A stretch of 64,000 bases of DNA. It comes from Candidatus Microbacterium colombiense. Its GTDB lineage: Bacteria; Actinomycetota; Actinomycetes; Actinomycetales; Microbacteriaceae. Under the pieces are notes generated by a model. That model did no database searches and was not told where the DNA came from. It saw only the letters and a program-made list of their open reading frames with translations. The stretch lies in NCBI GenBank assembly GCA_029203165.1, contig CP119308.1:868001-932000 (forward strand), given 5' to 3'. This document shows, piece after piece, positions 1 to 7,964 of the stretch (position 1 is its first letter; each line of letters begins with the position of its first letter). The translations under genes were made by a program, and so were the position numbers.

Positions 1-3000
1 GTGGCGGTCGTGTTCGATGAGGCGATGCGGCTCGGACCGCTGTTGTGGACGCGCCGCCCCGAGCACTGGAACTTCCTCTCGCTGCGCCTCGGGGTGTGCG
101 AAGACGAGTCGCGCACCCGGATCAAGCGGTCCGAGACCCCGGAGGCTCTCGTCGAGTACGTCGAACGCGTCGACCGGCTCGAAGAGCGTTACAAGATGAT
201 CCCCGATGTCCCGATCCTCGAATCGCTGCAGAGCGTCGGATCGATCGGCGTCGCCGGGCCCACCTCGCTCGCGAGCGATGCCCTGCGCGGGATCGCGGTG
301 CAGCTCTTCGGCATGCACTCGCCCAACGAGCTCGTCACGGTCGCGCTCACCGAACCGGGCTGGGCGAACGAGCTCGACTGGCTCAAATGGCTCCCGCACA
401 CCTCCAGCGAACGCAGTCCGTTCAAGGATGTCTCGCTCGCCGACTCCGCCTCCACCGGGGCTGCGCTGTTGAGCGGTCTCGAGGAGATCGTGCTGCGCCG
501 GTCGCGCGAGGCGAAGTCGCAGCGTCCGCCCTACGGCGAGGACTGGGACCCGATGCTCTTCGGCACCGACGTGAAGCGGGCCGCCGAGGATGCGACCTTC
601 CCCGGGCAGACCGCGATCGTCGTGATCGTCACGAATGACGCGCCGGTGGACCGTGCCCGGCTGACCCAGATCCTGGAGCGCGGCGCTGACGTCGGTGTGT
701 ACGGACTGTTCGTCGCTCCGGTCGTGGCCGCCCTCCCCGCGGCCTGCCGCACCTTCGTCGACGTGAGCGCCGGCCTCGACCACGCCACGGTGGGCACGGT
801 CCGCAGCGGCGTGGGCTACAGCGACGTCCAGGTCGAGGGCGTGTCGCACGCCTACATGACGATGCTCGCCAAGCGTCTCGCGCCGGTCGTCGACTCCAGC
901 ACGGTCATCGAGGACTCCTCCGACATCCCGAACTCGGTCAGTTTCCTGTCGCTCATCGGCACCGAGGTGGCCGAGGACGCGAACTCGGTGATCGATCGCT
1001 GGCGTCAGAACAACACGATCATCGACCGTTCGGGCGCACCGCAGTCGCGTCTCAAGAAGGCCGGCAACCTGCGGGCGATCATCGGGCAGTCGCAGACGGA
1101 TGCGATGACGCTCGACCTGCGCACGCAGGGGCCGCACGCCCTGGTCGGCGGCACGACGGGCGCGGGAAAGAGCGAGTTCCTGCAGGCGTGGGTGCTCGGC
1201 ATGGCCGCGGCCCACAGCCCCGACCGCGTGACGTTCCTCTTCGTCGACTACAAGGGCGGCTCCGCGTTCGCGGACTGCGTCGACCTGCCCCACACGGTCG
1301 GGCTGGTGACCGATCTGAGCCCGCACCTGGTGCGGCGAGCGCTCACCAGCCTGCGCGCTGAACTGCATCACCGCGAGCACCTGTTCAACCGCAAGAAGGC
1401 CAAGGATCTCCTCGAGCTCGAGAAGCGCCGCGACCCCGAGACGCCGCCTGCCCTGGTGCTGGTGATCGACGAGTTCGCCGCTCTCGCCGGCGAGGTACCG
1501 GAGTTCGTCGACGGTGTGGTCGACATCGCCCAGCGTGGTCGCTCCCTCGGCATCCACCTGATCATGGCGACGCAGCGTCCGGCGGGCGTCATCAAGGACA
1601 ACCTCCGCGCCAACACGAACCTGCGCGTCGCGCTGCGTATGGCCGACGAATCGGACTCGAAGGACGTCGTGGACGACCCCGTGGCGGCATCCTTCCCGCC
1701 CTCGCTCCCCGGACGTGGCATCGCCAAGACCGGGCCGGGTCGCCTCGTGCCGTTCCAATCGGCCTATGCCGGCGGATGGACGAGCGACGAAGCGCAGGTC
1801 GCCGAGGTGCGGGTGGCGGAGCTGCGGTTCGGATCGATCCAGACCTGGGAGGCCGAGCAGGCGCCCGAATCCGACTCGCACGACGAGGATCTCGGTCCCA
1901 ACGACCAGAAGCGGATCGTCGCGACCCTCGTCGACGCCGCAGCCCAGGCGGCCATCCCGGCGCCGCGGCGACCGTGGCTCGACGATCTGGAACGCGCGGT
2001 CGACATCCGTGATCTGCCGGTGCACGGTGATGGGCGCATCCTGCTCGGCAAGATGGACGTGCCCGAGCGCCAGTTGCAGGAGCCGGCGTACTTCCACCCC
2101 GACAAGGACGGTTCGATCCTCGTCTATGGCACCAGCGGCTCGGGCAAGTCGACGGTGCTGCGCACCCTCGCGATCGCCGCAGGCTTCGACGGGGTCCGCT
2201 CGAACGCCGAGGTCTACGGCCTCGACTTCGGTTCCGGTTCGCTCAAGAGCCTCGAGGTGCTGCCGCACGTCGGCTCGGTCATCTCCGGCGATGATGCGGA
2301 GCGTGTGCAGCGCATCCTGCGTTCACTCGCCCGTGTGCTCGACGACCGCGGCAAGCGGTTCAGTGCGGCGAACGCGTCGAGTCTCACCGAGTACCGCGAG
2401 ATCACCGGCAGGGCCGAGTCGCGCATCCTGCTGCTCATCGACGGCTTCCCGCAGTTCCGTGGTGAGTGGGAGTCGACGACGGCGCGGATGCCGTTCTACC
2501 AGACCTTCATGCGCATCCTCGGCGAGGGACGCCCGCTCGGGGTGCACGTCATCGCGAGTGCCGACCGCTCCGGTTCCGTGCCCACCGCGGTGAGCGCGAA
2601 CGTGTCGCGCCGCGTCGTGCTGCGACTGGCCGACGAGTCGGGCTACGCGATGTTGAACGCGCCGAAGGATGTGCTCGACGAGCGCTCCGCCCCGGGCAGG
2701 GCGATCGTCGACGGTCTCGAGACGCAGATCGCGACGCTCGGCGGCACGCCCAACGTCGCCGAGCAGACCAAGCTGCTCGATCAACTCGCGGCGGAGCTCC
2801 GTGCCGGCGGCGCACGGGAGGTGGCCGAGATCGGCGCCCTGCCCACGCGCCTCTCGTCGCGCGACCTGCCCGACCGGATCGGCGAGTACCCGGTGCTCGG
2901 CGTCGCGGAAGACACCCTGGCTCCGCGCGAGTTCGACCCCGTCGGCACGTTCGTGGTGGCGGGTCCGCCGCAGTCGGGCAAGACGACCGCGCTCAAGGGC

Positions 3001-3525
3001 ATCATCACCTCGGTGCGCCGGCTCGACCCCGAGGTCAAGCTGTTCCACTTCGGTGGGCGCCGCGCGCAGCTCAAGGGCTATGTCGACTGGACGCGGAGCG
3101 CCGTCACGCCCGAGGAGGCCAAGGAGCTCGCGAAGGAGATCGCCGAGATCGCCGTCGACGAGGCGGTGCCGGTGCGCATGCTCATCGTCGTGGAGGATGT
3201 GCCGCAGTTCGCCGACGGCCCCGCCGAGCGTGAGATGAAGGCTCTCTTCCAGGCGATCAACCGCAGCGACCACCTGTTGGTGGGCGATGCCGACGTCACC
3301 CAGGTGACGAGCGGCTTCGGCTTCATCGGCGACTTCAAGGCCGGACGCAAGGGCATCATCCTCAAGCCGGACGCCTTCGACGGCGACGCCATCTTCAAGG
3401 TCCCGTTCCCGAAGGTCAAGCGCACCGACTTCCCCGACGGCCGAGGGATCTTCGTGCAGGCGGGCCGCCAGGTCACGGTGCAGCTGCCACTCATCGAAGG
3501 AGACACATGGACACCCGTCCGCTGA
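1..3525 (+). CDS. eccC: Type VII secretion ATPase EccC, 5' end outside window
   Basis: FtsK/SpoIIIE-type motor of an actinobacterial type VII (ESX) secretion system; in the family it binds WXG100 substrates and powers their export at the inner membrane. Three P-loop modules are visible: Walker A GTTGAGKS near residues 384-391 with Walker B LVLVIDEF near 485-492; GTSGSGKS near 710-717 with a degenerate Walker B (LLLIDGF, no Glu); and GPPQSGKT near 988-995 followed by LIVVED. The frame is open from base 1, and the leader and two membrane helices found at the N-terminus of family members are absent, so the first GTG is probably internal and the gene begins upstream. No EccB, EccD, EccE or MycP is in view. 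The next genes on the strand are secretion-related. Confidence 0.93.
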   Translation: MAVVFDEAMRLGPLLWTRRPEHWNFLSLRLGVCEDESRTRIKRSETPEALVEYVERVDRLEERYKMIPDVPILESLQSVGSIGVAGPTSLASDALRGIAVQLFGMHSPNELVTVALTEPGWANELDWLKWLPHTSSERSPFKDVSLADSASTGAALLSGLEEIVLRRSREAKSQRPPYGEDWDPMLFGTDVKRAAEDATFPGQTAIVVIVTNDAPVDRARLTQILERGADVGVYGLFVAPVVAALPAACRTFVDVSAGLDHATVGTVRSGVGYSDVQVEGVSHAYMTMLAKRLAPVVDSSTVIEDSSDIPNSVSFLSLIGTEVAEDANSVIDRWRQNNTIIDRSGAPQSRLKKAGNLRAIIGQSQTDAMTLDLRTQGPHALVGGTTGAGKSEFLQAWVLGMAAAHSPDRVTFLFVDYKGGSAFADCVDLPHTVGLVTDLSPHLVRRALTSLRAELHHREHLFNRKKAKDLLELEKRRDPETPPALVLVIDEFAALAGEVPEFVDGVVDIAQRGRSLGIHLIMATQRPAGVIKDNLRANTNLRVALRMADESDSKDVVDDPVAASFPPSLPGRGIAKTGPGRLVPFQSAYAGGWTSDEAQVAEVRVAELRFGSIQTWEAEQAPESDSHDEDLGPNDQKRIVATLVDAAAQAAIPAPRRPWLDDLERAVDIRDLPVHGDGRILLGKMDVPERQLQEPAYFHPDKDGSILVYGTSGSGKSTVLRTLAIAAGFDGVRSNAEVYGLDFGSGSLKSLEVLPHVGSVISGDDAERVQRILRSLARVLDDRGKRFSAANASSLTEYREITGRAESRILLLIDGFPQFRGEWESTTARMPFYQTFMRILGEGRPLGVHVIASADRSGSVPTAVSANVSRRVVLRLADESGYAMLNAPKDVLDERSAPGRAIVDGLETQIATLGGTPNVAEQTKLLDQLAAELRAGGAREVAEIGALPTRLSSRDLPDRIGEYPVLGVAEDTLAPREFDPVGTFVVAGPPQSGKTTALKGIITSVRRLDPEVKLFHFGGRRAQLKGYVDWTRSAVTPEEAKELAKEIAEIAVDEAVPVRMLIVVEDVPQFADGPAEREMKALFQAINRSDHLLVGDADVTQVTSGFGFIGDFKAGRKGIILKPDAFDGDAIFKVPFPKVKRTDFPDGRGIFVQAGRQVTVQLPLIEGDTWTPVR

Positions 3526-3566
3526 GCGCGAGTGCGCCTCTGCCCCGACACCGAGGAATGAGCTGA
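3507..3566 (+). CDS. Possible 19-aa coupling peptide between eccC and the next gene
   Basis: A 19-codon frame starts 15 bases before the last base of the eccC stop codon. It is preceded by a strong AAGGAG four bases upstream of its ATG and ends three bases before the ATG of the next gene. The peptide (MDTRPLSASAPLPRHRGMS) has no recognisable domain. The overlap with both neighbours suggests a translational bridge that carries ribosomes from eccC into the following membrane protein. It may also be chance, with the AAGGAG unused. No function is claimed. Confidence 0.3.
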   Translation: MDTRPLSASAPLPRHRGMS

Positions 3567-3569
3567 CGA

Positions 3570-4625
3570 ATGACGGTCACCTTCGACGATTCCGCGCTGC
3601 ATGCGCCCGTGGAGCCCGCTCTCGCCCGGCAGGAGAGCCGTGAGCGCGTCGCCCGCGAGGGGCGTCAGTTCGGCGTGGTCCTCGGATCCGGATGGATCGT
3701 CTTCCAATCGCTCGTGCTGGTGGTCGGCGCCGGTGTTCTCGCGGCTCTGGCGGTCGTCGCCGTCCAGTTCCTGTTCGGTGCCGACGGTGCCGATGCGACG
3801 ACGTTCATCCTGGCCGGGCTCATGGTGGTGCCTCTCGCCGTGGCGCGCATCCGCTCTCACCTCCGCGGTCCTGCCGACCGCGAGGCCGAGGAGTACCGGC
3901 TGTCGAGGTTCGCCGAGGCGAACGGGCTCGCCTACCGCACGGGCGAGCTCGACCCGGAGCGGTCGGCGGCGCTCTTCGGCGTGGGCACGTCGCGGGTGGC
4001 GAGCGATATCGTCGCGGGCCCCGCGCCACGGCCCTTCGAAGTAGCCAACTACTCGTTCGACACGTGGGTGGCGCGAGCGCGCATGCCGCGGGTGGCCAGC
4101 TATGCCGCGTTCGACCTGCGCAGCCCTCTGCCCTCGATGACGCTGATCACGAAGGCGCCTGTGGCCGCATCCGGCTGGGAGCCGAAGGCGCCCCTGGAGC
4201 GCGTGCAGATCGAGGGCGACCTCGGATCACGTTTCGACGTCTTCACTGCTCGCGAGACGGAGCAGCCGGTGCGCCATCTGCTCTCACCCGACGTGCAGGC
4301 CGCCATCATCGCCATCGCCGACAAATGCGACATCGAGGTCACCGGCGACCGGGTCTTCGTGATCGCCCGTCGGCATCTGCCGATGGCCGAACCCGCCTAC
4401 TGGGAGTGGATCGCCGACCTCACGGCATTGGTGACGCTGCTGGAGACGCGCGCGCGGGCCGAGGAGACGTCCGCGGTGGCGGATACCGATCCTTCCCGCC
4501 GATCGCGTCGCGAGGCGCTGTTCGCCGCGCCGAAGGGCGGGCGCGCTGCGGCCGTCGGTTGCCTCGTCCCGTTGCTCGTGGGGCTGGTGGCAGCGGCCGT
4601 GATCACGAAGATCGCCACGGGCTGA
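3570..4625 (+). CDS. Membrane protein of the type VII secretion locus, unknown function
   Basis: 351-aa protein with no family I can name. Residues ~35-92 hold two hydrophobic segments close to the N-terminus, followed by a cytosolic or extracytosolic middle part of ~230 residues and a single C-terminal hydrophobic segment (~330-348, rich in V/A/L). GAGG lies just upstream of the chosen ATG. It sits 44 bases after eccC on the same strand and just before the first esx promoter. This suggests a membrane accessory of the secretion apparatus, but that is inference from context. Confidence 0.75.
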   Translation: MTVTFDDSALHAPVEPALARQESRERVAREGRQFGVVLGSGWIVFQSLVLVVGAGVLAALAVVAVQFLFGADGADATTFILAGLMVVPLAVARIRSHLRGPADREAEEYRLSRFAEANGLAYRTGELDPERSAALFGVGTSRVASDIVAGPAPRPFEVANYSFDTWVARARMPRVASYAAFDLRSPLPSMTLITKAPVAASGWEPKAPLERVQIEGDLGSRFDVFTARETEQPVRHLLSPDVQAAIIAIADKCDIEVTGDRVFVIARRHLPMAEPAYWEWIADLTALVTLLETRARAEETSAVADTDPSRRSRREALFAAPKGGRAAAVGCLVPLLVGLVAAAVITKIATG

Positions 4626-4644
4626 CGGCAGACGCCGACGGCGG

Positions 4645-4690
4645 ATGGGGAGTTGTCCCCATCGACCGGGAGACGTCGTTTTCGTAGAGT
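4645..4690 (+). promoter_or_regulatory. Promoter of esx copy 1 with 18-bp palindrome
   Basis: A perfect inverted repeat ATGGGGA-GTTG-TCCCCAT (4645-4662) abuts a -35-like TCGACC (4662-4667), a 17-base spacer and a -10-like TAGAGT (4685-4690). Predicted transcription would start near 4697. The same arrangement recurs upstream of esx copy 2 (7909-7955) although the surrounding sequence has diverged, so the palindrome looks like a conserved operator. The regulator is unknown. Confidence 0.6.
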
Positions 4691-4703
4691 TTTCTCAGAC
4701 GGG

Positions 4704-4736
4704 CCGGAGTGGTCCGGTTCAATCGATTTCCGGAGG
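4704..4736 (+). promoter_or_regulatory. esx leader with alternative hairpins over the ribosome binding site
   Basis: CCGGA (4704-4708) can pair with TCCGG (4713-4717) across a GTGG loop. The same TCCGG can instead pair with CCGGA (4730-4734), which is part of the CCGGAGG ribosome binding site eight bases before the ATG. One fold leaves the binding site free and the other covers it. Copy 2 carries the same leader at 7969-8001. A regulatory role is inferred from base pairing only. Confidence 0.4.
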
Positions 4737-4744
4737 TGTGGACG

Positions 4745-5032
4745 ATGGCCGATTTCGGTGCGTCTTATGCAGAGATGGAGCAGGTGGCGTCGTCGCTGTC
4801 GCAGGCTCGTGATGACATTCAGGGCCAGTTGGACACGCTGAAGGGTCAGGTCGACACTCTTCTGGGTGAGGACTTCAAGACGCAGCATGCGTCGGGGAAG
4901 TTCGGTGAGGGGTACACGGAGCTGACGACGGGTCTGAAGACTGCGGTCGATGGCATCAATGACATGTCCGAGTCGTTGTTGGGCATGATGCGTGCGATCC
5001 AGGACCTGGACCAGCAGCTCGCCGGCAGCTGA
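4745..5032 (+). CDS. WXG100-like ESAT-6 family protein, copy 1
   Basis: 95-aa helix-turn-helix protein of the ESAT-6/WXG100 type, expected to be a secreted substrate or co-substrate of the EccC machine. The ATG at 4745 is chosen over an in-frame upstream ATG at 4709 because GGAGG lies eight bases before it. Two amphipathic helices (residues ~5-42 and ~55-92) flank a turn reading GEDFKTQHASGKF, where the usual Trp-X-Gly is replaced and no tryptophan occurs at all. Codons end in T more often than in neighbouring genes. The protein is identical to that at 8010-8297. A hairpin follows the stop and may lower transcription into the next gene. Confidence 0.85.
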   Translation: MADFGASYAEMEQVASSLSQARDDIQGQLDTLKGQVDTLLGEDFKTQHASGKFGEGYTELTTGLKTAVDGINDMSESLLGMMRAIQDLDQQLAGS

Positions 5033-5053
5033 TTCGGCGGCACACGCTTTTCA

Positions 5054-5079
5054 GGGGACCGGCTCCGCAGCCGGTCCCC
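5054..5079 (+). terminator. Hairpin after esx copy 1
   Basis: Perfect 11-bp stem GGGGACCGGCT / AGCCGGTCCCC with a CCGC loop, followed by GTTAT rather than a strong T run. It lies between esx and the next same-strand gene, so it probably acts as a partial terminator or a 3' stabiliser that sets esx expression above that of the downstream genes. Confidence 0.6.
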
Positions 5080-5109
5080 GTTATCTGAGATTTCCACGAG
5101 GGGGCTGAC

Positions 5110-5415
5110 ATGGGTGACGGCGTCAAGCTGAGATACGGCGATCTCGAGCCGTTGCAGACCGAACTGCAGAGCATCATCGACGAGTTCGACAATGCCGGTT
5201 CGCGCAGCAACGATCTCGAGGGCGCGGTGGGTTCGCCGTACGGCGAGCGTGCCCTGCGCGACGCGGCGTCGGACTTCGAGGGTCGGTGGGACGACCGTCG
5301 CAAGCAGCTCATGGAGGATTGCAAGAAGGTCGAAGAGCACGTCGCCGCGGTGATCCAGGGGTTCCAGGACTTCGACCGCGACGCCGCATCCAAGTCTGAG
5401 AACGGCGGGCAGTGA
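5110..5415 (+). CDS. Small helical WXG100-like partner protein, module 1
   Basis: 101-aa soluble, helical protein starting at ATG with GAGGGGG upstream. It has a central stretch DFEGRWDDRRKQL reminiscent of WXG100-superfamily proteins and ends in a charged tail. Its stop overlaps the GTG of the next gene (GTGA), so the two are translationally coupled. By size and position it matches the small alpha-helical partner proteins encoded before LXG effectors in Firmicutes. This is a context inference, as no close family is recognised. A functional counterpart in module 2 is the protein at 8386-8679. Confidence 0.7.
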   Translation: MGDGVKLRYGDLEPLQTELQSIIDEFDNAGSRSNDLEGAVGSPYGERALRDAASDFEGRWDDRRKQLMEDCKKVEEHVAAVIQGFQDFDRDAASKSENGGQ

Positions 5416-6605
5416 CCGTGTACGAATACATGCCGATGACCTCGCCCGCCGGGCATCCGATCGGTGAACTCACCGGTGATGTCGGGTCGATCCGCGACCG
5501 GGGCAACTCGCTGCAGACCCTGGCGGACGCGATGAGCAACTCCGCGACGCTGCTGCAGCGACTGGTCGACAACGGCGCCGACATGGAGGGCAAGGCCGTC
5601 GACAAGCTCGCCGAGGTGTCCGGTGAGATGTATGCCGAGCTCAGCCGCGCGGCCGATCTGTACGACGCGGTGGCCCCGCACATCGTGCAGTACGCCACCG
5701 ACCTGGAGACCTCGAAGACCGCGATCAACCCCATCCTCGACGACCTGATCACGCTGTGGGCCACGTATCAGCAGAAGAAGGATGAGGCGGCGACAGCGGC
5801 CTCGCAGATGCCGGACTATCCGACGGGCGACGATGCCGATGACGCGCAAGCGCGGCAGGACGCGATCGACGCCCGCGACGACGCCGCCGGCGCAGCCGCC
5901 GGTGTGGCGAGCGGTGCACGCGGCGACTGGGATGCGCGGGCCGGGGACTACGACCGCGAGTGGAACACGTGGCACACCGCCTTCTCGAACGCGGCGAGCA
6001 ACATCCGGGAAGACACCTCCGACAAGATCGAGGACAGCACCTGGGACAACCTCGACGGTTTCCTGCAGTTCATGTCGGACTTCCTCGCGGTGGCCGGCAT
6101 CGTGCTCGCGGTGCTCGCGATCATCGTGGGTGGCCCGATCATCGCGGCGCTGGCCGCCATCGTCGCGATCGCGACCCTGATCGTCGCCGTCGCGAGACTG
6201 GCGAGGGGCAACGGCTCGGTCCTGGACGTGGTGTTCGGCGTCATCGGTGTGATCCCGCTGATCGGCCCGGCGATCAAGTTCGCCCGCGGCCCGATGGCGA
6301 TGATCCAGGGAGCCGACTTCGGCGCCGACGGCATGCGCTTCGTGAACGCCTTCGCCGGACGGACTCCGCTCAGTTCGCTCAGCCAGATCCGGGGTGGCTT
6401 CACGGCAGCCTTCGGCGACTTCTCCGCTCGGCTGTTCACCGGTCAGGGCGCTGCGTCCTTCGGGGTGCAGATGACGGGCGTGGAGACTCTCGACATGGTC
6501 GGCAACATCTTCGCCTCGCACTTCGCGATCGCCGGGGGCATCAAGGACAGCGCCGGCGGCGCGTGGTCGGGAACATTCGACCCGGGCCAGAACCCGTTCT
6601 CCTGA
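5412..6605 (+). CDS. Putative type VII secreted effector with hydrophobic C-terminal region
   Basis: 397-aa protein starting at GTG in a GTGA overlap. Residues ~1-215 are helical with acidic and Ala-rich stretches and look like an LXG/WXG-type export domain. The N-terminal pattern SPAGHPIGELTGDVGSI resembles SPHRGYPLERLEGNSGSM in the protein at 8676. Residues ~218-265 form two adjacent long hydrophobic segments and ~275-300 a third, followed by a Gly/Ala-rich tail ending FDPGQNPFS. The hydrophobic part could insert into a target membrane; alternatively the protein is a membrane component of the secretion system. Two small cytosolic proteins follow. Toxin function is a hypothesis. Confidence 0.65.
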   Translation: MTVYEYMPMTSPAGHPIGELTGDVGSIRDRGNSLQTLADAMSNSATLLQRLVDNGADMEGKAVDKLAEVSGEMYAELSRAADLYDAVAPHIVQYATDLETSKTAINPILDDLITLWATYQQKKDEAATAASQMPDYPTGDDADDAQARQDAIDARDDAAGAAAGVASGARGDWDARAGDYDREWNTWHTAFSNAASNIREDTSDKIEDSTWDNLDGFLQFMSDFLAVAGIVLAVLAIIVGGPIIAALAAIVAIATLIVAVARLARGNGSVLDVVFGVIGVIPLIGPAIKFARGPMAMIQGADFGADGMRFVNAFAGRTPLSSLSQIRGGFTAAFGDFSARLFTGQGAASFGVQMTGVETLDMVGNIFASHFAIAGGIKDSAGGAWSGTFDPGQNPFS

Positions 6606-6645
6606 CCGACCGCGGCGTGTGCCGCCCCCATGGAAGACTGAGACG

Positions 6646-7263
6646 ATGAGCAGCCTGCGCGCGGAACTGATGGGGACGACCGGAACGATCATCCCGCCCT
6701 ACCGGATGCTCCTTCCCCCGGGGTGGGAGGCGTTCGACCTCAGCGAGACGACCGAGCGCGACCTGATCCGTCGTGCCGAGGCGCGTCTCCAGGGGGCGCA
6801 GAACACGACGTTCGGGCCGGTGCTCGCCGGCAAGGTGCATGAAGTGCTCGAGGGGCTGCGCGCGCGCGACGGCTTCGCGTACGCCTTCGCCGGTGAGGCG
6901 GCACCCACCTGGGCGATCGGTGCGGCGACCGTGGTGGGACTCAAGCGCACGTCATCACCCGAGGCGACCCTCGACCAGATCGTCGAGAGTGCGGTCCGGC
7001 ATCATGACGGCGTGCCGATCGGAGAAGGGCAGCGCATCGTGCGCTGGACCGAGCGCCGTGAGGTCTCGGTCGACGGCGAGGATGTCGTGTCGTTGCTGAT
7101 CAACTATCTGATCCCGGTGCCGGGCACGAGGCTCACCGAGGCGGTGCAGTGGACGGCGACGATCACCCACGAGGCCGACCTTCCGGCGGATCACCCGAAC
7201 CTCATTCTCTGGATCGCCCTGTTCGACACGCACGTCAGCACGTTCACGTGGACGGTGCGCTGA
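6646..7263 (+). CDS. Hypothetical protein of type VII secretion module 1
   Basis: 205-aa protein, no signal peptide or membrane segment. The ATG at 6646 is preferred to an in-frame GTG at 6619, which would add a Pro-rich stretch. It begins with a PPYRMLLPPGWEAFDL stretch, a style seen in actinobacterial secretion-associated proteins, followed by a mixed alpha/beta body. Its stop overlaps the next ATG by one base (TGATG), so the two are coupled. Possible roles are chaperone or immunity protein for the preceding putative effector. I recognise no defined family. Confidence 0.7.
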   Translation: MSSLRAELMGTTGTIIPPYRMLLPPGWEAFDLSETTERDLIRRAEARLQGAQNTTFGPVLAGKVHEVLEGLRARDGFAYAFAGEAAPTWAIGAATVVGLKRTSSPEATLDQIVESAVRHHDGVPIGEGQRIVRWTERREVSVDGEDVVSLLINYLIPVPGTRLTEAVQWTATITHEADLPADHPNLILWIALFDTHVSTFTWTVR

Positions 7264-7886
7264 TGGAACTGGCCATCGCCTACGCGCCCGATCGGGTCAT
7301 CCCGGTGCCCGCCGAACGTCTCGCCCCGCACGAGCGGGAGGCCTGGGCCCGCCAGGCGGCCGAGGACTTCACCCGTGATTCCGGCGTGCACTCCCAGGTC
7401 GCCGCGCAGGTCGAGGCTGCCCTGCTCGCGGTCGCCGAGCAGGCGGATGGAGATCGCCGACTGCTGCTCGTCGTCGGGGCCGAGGGCGCAGTCGTCGCAC
7501 CGCTGATGGTCTCCGTGATCACGCACGAGCTGTCCCGCCAGGAACAGGCGGAGTTCCTGTGGTCGAACACGGCCATCCTTCCCGTGACCCCGCGGTTGAC
7601 CGAGACCGAATCGCTCGGCACCGGCTTCTCGACCACGCTGGCCCAGCGCGAGAACGACCTGGACTACGCGACCCGACGCTGGATCTTCTTCGGAGAGGGC
7701 GCGACCGTGTGCGCGATGCTCGGCCCGGTGGTGCCGTACGGCATGGCTTTCGTGGAGCCGTTCGCCGACGCAGCGCTCGCATCGGCAACGCTCAGCGGGT
7801 TCGTGCCCCGGGCTGATCCCGCGCGTCTCGACGAGCTCGTCGCCGCCGTCGTGCGGCCGGGCGACGAATGGCCGTTGAACCGCTGA
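7263..7886 (+). CDS. Hypothetical protein of type VII secretion module 1
   Basis: 207-aa soluble protein beginning MELAIAYAPDRVIPVPAERL, coupled to the upstream gene by a TGATG overlap. Of similar length and predicted alpha/beta character to its upstream neighbour, so a distant duplication is possible but not shown. It has no signal peptide, membrane helix or catalytic motif that I recognise. It ends 22 bases before the palindromic promoter of the second esx copy and so closes module 1. Confidence 0.7.
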   Translation: MELAIAYAPDRVIPVPAERLAPHEREAWARQAAEDFTRDSGVHSQVAAQVEAALLAVAEQADGDRRLLLVVGAEGAVVAPLMVSVITHELSRQEQAEFLWSNTAILPVTPRLTETESLGTGFSTTLAQRENDLDYATRRWIFFGEGATVCAMLGPVVPYGMAFVEPFADAALASATLSGFVPRADPARLDELVAAVVRPGDEWPLNR

Positions 7887-7908
7887 GAGCACGCGGATGC
7901 GGCGACAG

Positions 7909-7955
7909 ATGGGGACTTGTCCCCATCGACGGTCGCGGTCGTTTGTCCGTAGGGT
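7909..7955 (+). promoter_or_regulatory. Promoter of esx copy 2 with 18-bp palindrome
   Basis: Inverted repeat ATGGGGA-CTTG-TCCCCAT (7909-7926), -35-like TCGACG (7926-7931), 18-base spacer, -10-like TAGGGT (7950-7955). Only the palindrome, the hexamers and the spacing are shared with copy 1. The remaining promoter bases differ, which argues that these elements are selected. Confidence 0.6.
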
Positions 7956-7964
7956 GGAGATATT

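Larger units (their letters stand above)
4700..5032 (+). repeat. 333-bp direct repeat, copy 1 (esx leader plus gene)
   Basis: Bases 4700-5032 are identical by eye to 7965-8297. The identity begins just after the predicted transcription start and stops at the last base of the TGA codon. It covers 45 bases of leader and the whole esx gene. The sequence outside both ends differs. Confidence 0.93.
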
